A stretch of 22,282 bases of DNA from assembly GCA_964471755.1 (NCBI GenBank), contig CAYYJM010000081.1:1-22282 (forward strand), in the 5' to 3' direction. This document shows positions 20,870 to 22,282 of the stretch, in pieces. The translations under genes were made by a program, and so were the position numbers. Below the pieces are notes generated by a model. The model made no database searches. It worked only from the letters and a program-made list of their open reading frames with translations, and was not told where the DNA came from. Each line of letters opens with the position of its first letter. Position 1 is the stretch's first letter. The DNA is from CAYYJM01 sp964471755 (lineage in GTDB: Bacteria; Planctomycetota; Planctomycetia; Gemmatales; Gemmataceae).

Positions 20870-21892
20870 TCACCAGCGCAGAACGGCGGTGCCCCAGGCC
20901 AGACCTGCGCCGAAACCACTCATCACCGCGAGTTGACCACGCTTCAACCGATTCTCGGCGAGCGCCTCGTCCAGGGCAATCGGGATCGAGCCGGCCGAGG
21001 TGTTGCCGTACTTCTCCAGATTGGTGAAGACCCGCGTTCGCGGAATGTGCAGCACGTCGATCGCTGCGTTGATGATGCGAATGTTGGCCTGGTGCGGAAT
21101 GTACAGGTCGATGTCCGACGCATCCAGGTTGCTCGCCTTGAGAACGTCCTTGATCGTGTCGCAGAGGATGTTCACCGCCCAGCGAAAGACGGCCCGGCCA
21201 TCCATGATCATGTAGTGCAGACCACGTTCCAGGGCCTCCGGCGTGGGCGGCATTCGACTGCCACAGGCCGGCCGACTGAGCATGTCGCCACCATGACCGT
21301 CCGAGCCGAGACTGAACGCCACCAGACCCTGATCCGGTTCGCCACGCGTGATGACCACGGCTCCGGCTCCGTCGCCGAAGAGCGGGTAGGTCTTCAGATC
21401 GTGCGGATTCAGGACGCGCGAATTGGTGTCGCCGCCAATCACCAGGGCCATGTCGCTCGCACCGGAAACGACGTAGGCCGCTGCGGTGATCAGGGCGTAC
21501 ATGAAGCCGGCACAGGCGGCCTCGACCTCGATGGCGGCACAGCTCATCTTGAGCCGATCCTGCACCAGGCAGGCCGTCGAGGGGAAGGACATATCCGGCG
21601 TGAAGGTGGCCAGGACGAGCAGATCGATGTCCGATGGCTTGACGCGGGCCTTTTCCATCGCTCGCACGGCGGCGATGTGGCACAGGTCGCTGGTCGCCTG
21701 GTGAGGCAGGGCGTGGCGACGCTCCAGAATGCCCGTCCGACGCACGATCCAGTCGGAATCGAAGCCGAACCGAGCGTGGAGCTGGTTGTTGTCAACCACC
21801 ACGTCCGGGATGTAGCTCCCGGTGCCCAGGACGCGCACTCCCATCAGACTGCGACAACGTGGACGAGGTAAAGGGGTGCGTTCTTCACTCAT
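20870..21892 (-). CDS. fabH: 3-oxoacyl-[acyl-carrier-protein] synthase III
   Basis: FabH starts fatty acid synthesis by condensing an acyl-CoA with malonyl-ACP. With the start at 21892 the protein is 340 residues, close to the usual 320-350. The triad is visible: C127 in VEAACAGF, H267 in YIPHQANIR and N297 in KYGNTSAGS. The N-terminal GTGSYIPDVVVDN is typical. The ATG at 21892 overlaps the stop of the upstream 55-codon ORF as ATGA, which favours it over the TTG at 21922 and the ATG at 21844. No fabD, fabG or acpP is beside it in the window, so it could also serve a secondary acyl pathway. Confidence 0.93.
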   Translation of the reverse strand: MSEERTPLPRPRCRSLMGVRVLGTGSYIPDVVVDNNQLHARFGFDSDWIVRRTGILERRHALPHQATSDLCHIAAVRAMEKARVKPSDIDLLVLATFTPDMSFPSTACLVQDRLKMSCAAIEVEAACAGFMYALITAAAYVVSGASDMALVIGGDTNSRVLNPHDLKTYPLFGDGAGAVVITRGEPDQGLVAFSLGSDGHGGDMLSRPACGSRMPPTPEALERGLHYMIMDGRAVFRWAVNILCDTIKDVLKASNLDASDIDLYIPHQANIRIINAAIDVLHIPRTRVFTNLEKYGNTSAGSIPIALDEALAENRLKRGQLAVMSGFGAGLAWGTAVLRW

Positions 21893-22056
21893 GCCATCGA
21901 CCCGCCGAGGGAGGTCCGCCAACAGAACATCGAAGCGCCGGCATGTGTCGGCGAGGCGATCTGGGCCCGCCAGATGGAATACGTCTCATCATAGACCGAT
22001 CCGGCAAGGATGGCCAGCTTGATCGGCCGGGGGCTCTGGGTGTCGGGATTGATCAC
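21889..22056 (-). CDS. Short coupled ORF of unknown function (55 residues)
   Basis: A GTG at 22056 overlaps the stop of the upstream gene (GTGA), and the stop at 21889 overlaps the fabH ATG (ATGA). The product begins MINPDTQSPRPIKLAILAGS. Being joined on both sides by 4-base overlaps argues that it is translated; a longer frame upstream would run through the preceding gene. I do not recognise it. It may be a real small protein or just a coupling device for fabH. Confidence 0.45.
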   Translation of the reverse strand: MINPDTQSPRPIKLAILAGSVYDETYSIWRAQIASPTHAGASMFCWRTSLGGSMA

Positions 22057-22282
22057 CGCAACACCACCTGATCGAGGTACTGTAGCAGGGCTGTCAACGC
22101 CTGCCGGGTGTGTTCCAGTTGCAGATTGCCGTTCTGGTGCGAGGCGTGGAAGCCGCCCACGATCCGGGGCCGATACCACTCGGCAAAGTGCTGCGTCCCG
22201 GCATCGGTGTATTGCAGCGTCATCACGAACTGCAGGCCACGCACGGCCGTTTCGCCGGAGCGCTGGAAGCGCGACGGAGCGC
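22053..22282 (-). CDS. C-terminal end of an unrecognised protein (truncated by window edge)
   Basis: The last 75 residues are visible, with FQRSGETAVRGLQFVM, HFAEWYRPRIVGGFHASHQ and LQLEHTRQALTALLQYLDQ, ending VVLR at 22053. The WY-GGFHASH-x-LExTRQALTALLxYL pattern recalls the last helices of alpha/alpha-barrel proteins (terpene-cyclase-like or sugar-processing), but this is a guess. It is the upstream member of the coupled group leading into fabH. Confidence 0.6.
   Translation of the reverse strand, partial: APSRFQRSGETAVRGLQFVMTLQYTDAGTQHFAEWYRPRIVGGFHASHQNGNLQLEHTRQALTALLQYLDQVVLR

Noticed and set aside
1..22282. CRISPR arrays, tRNA, rRNA and riboswitches
   Set aside because: I saw no regularly spaced palindromic repeat with unique spacers, no tRNA-like cloverleaf and no recognisable riboswitch; in particular no glycine-riboswitch core was seen upstream of gcvT.

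Overview
This is a GC-rich window with dense genes, several GTG/TTG starts and strong Shine-Dalgarno sites. The gene repertoire suggests a planctomycete, probably of the Gemmatales: a membrane-anchored Ser/Thr kinase, zinc-ribbon/B-box membrane proteins, Rpn-like nuclease paralogs, an SMP-30 family protein with a signal peptide, and a lipoprotein thioredoxin with a Pro-rich linker. The assignment is inferred from gene style; there is no rRNA or other marker in the window.

Left part (1-5254, minus strand): a thioredoxin-like lipoprotein gene is followed by a glycine cleavage operon in the order gcvT, gcvH, gcvPA, gcvPB, the last running off the window. The gcvH-gcvPA gap holds a 24-bp direct repeat and a small hairpin. 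Middle-left (5255-9154): lspA and a Ser/Thr kinase point right, separated by a clear hairpin-plus-T-run terminator and a candidate promoter. A secreted protein of unknown function converges on the kinase across a second hairpin. Middle (9376-12681): a pair of small unknown genes, an alcohol-dehydrogenase-like protein lacking the usual zinc ligands, an orphan Phd/YefM-type antitoxin, and an SMP-30/gluconolactonase-like protein. From 12733 to 16105: two adjacent zinc-ribbon membrane proteins, then two tandem Rpn-like (PD-(D/E)XK) paralogs on the minus strand. The duplication carried along the last few codons of the neighbouring zinc-ribbon gene. Then comes a long PurL with a PurS-like N-terminal region (16182-19049).

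Right part (19050-20818): an accessory patch. It holds a consensus-like promoter followed by four copies of a 12-bp motif spaced about 20 bp apart, three small unrelated genes, two related 23-bp repeats at gene 3' ends, and an assembly scar. The scar consists of a 10-N gap, about 126 bp of 32% GC sequence, and a 54-bp identical overlap on both sides, and it breaks one small gene. Far right (20870-22282, minus strand): fabH, translationally coupled by ATGA and GTGA overlaps to a 55-codon ORF and to the 3' end of an unrecognised gene.

The best leads are the internal in-frame starts in the two Rpn-like genes, the captured 3' end at their duplication boundary, the repeat array behind the 19080 promoter, and the repeats at the ends of the small accessory genes.
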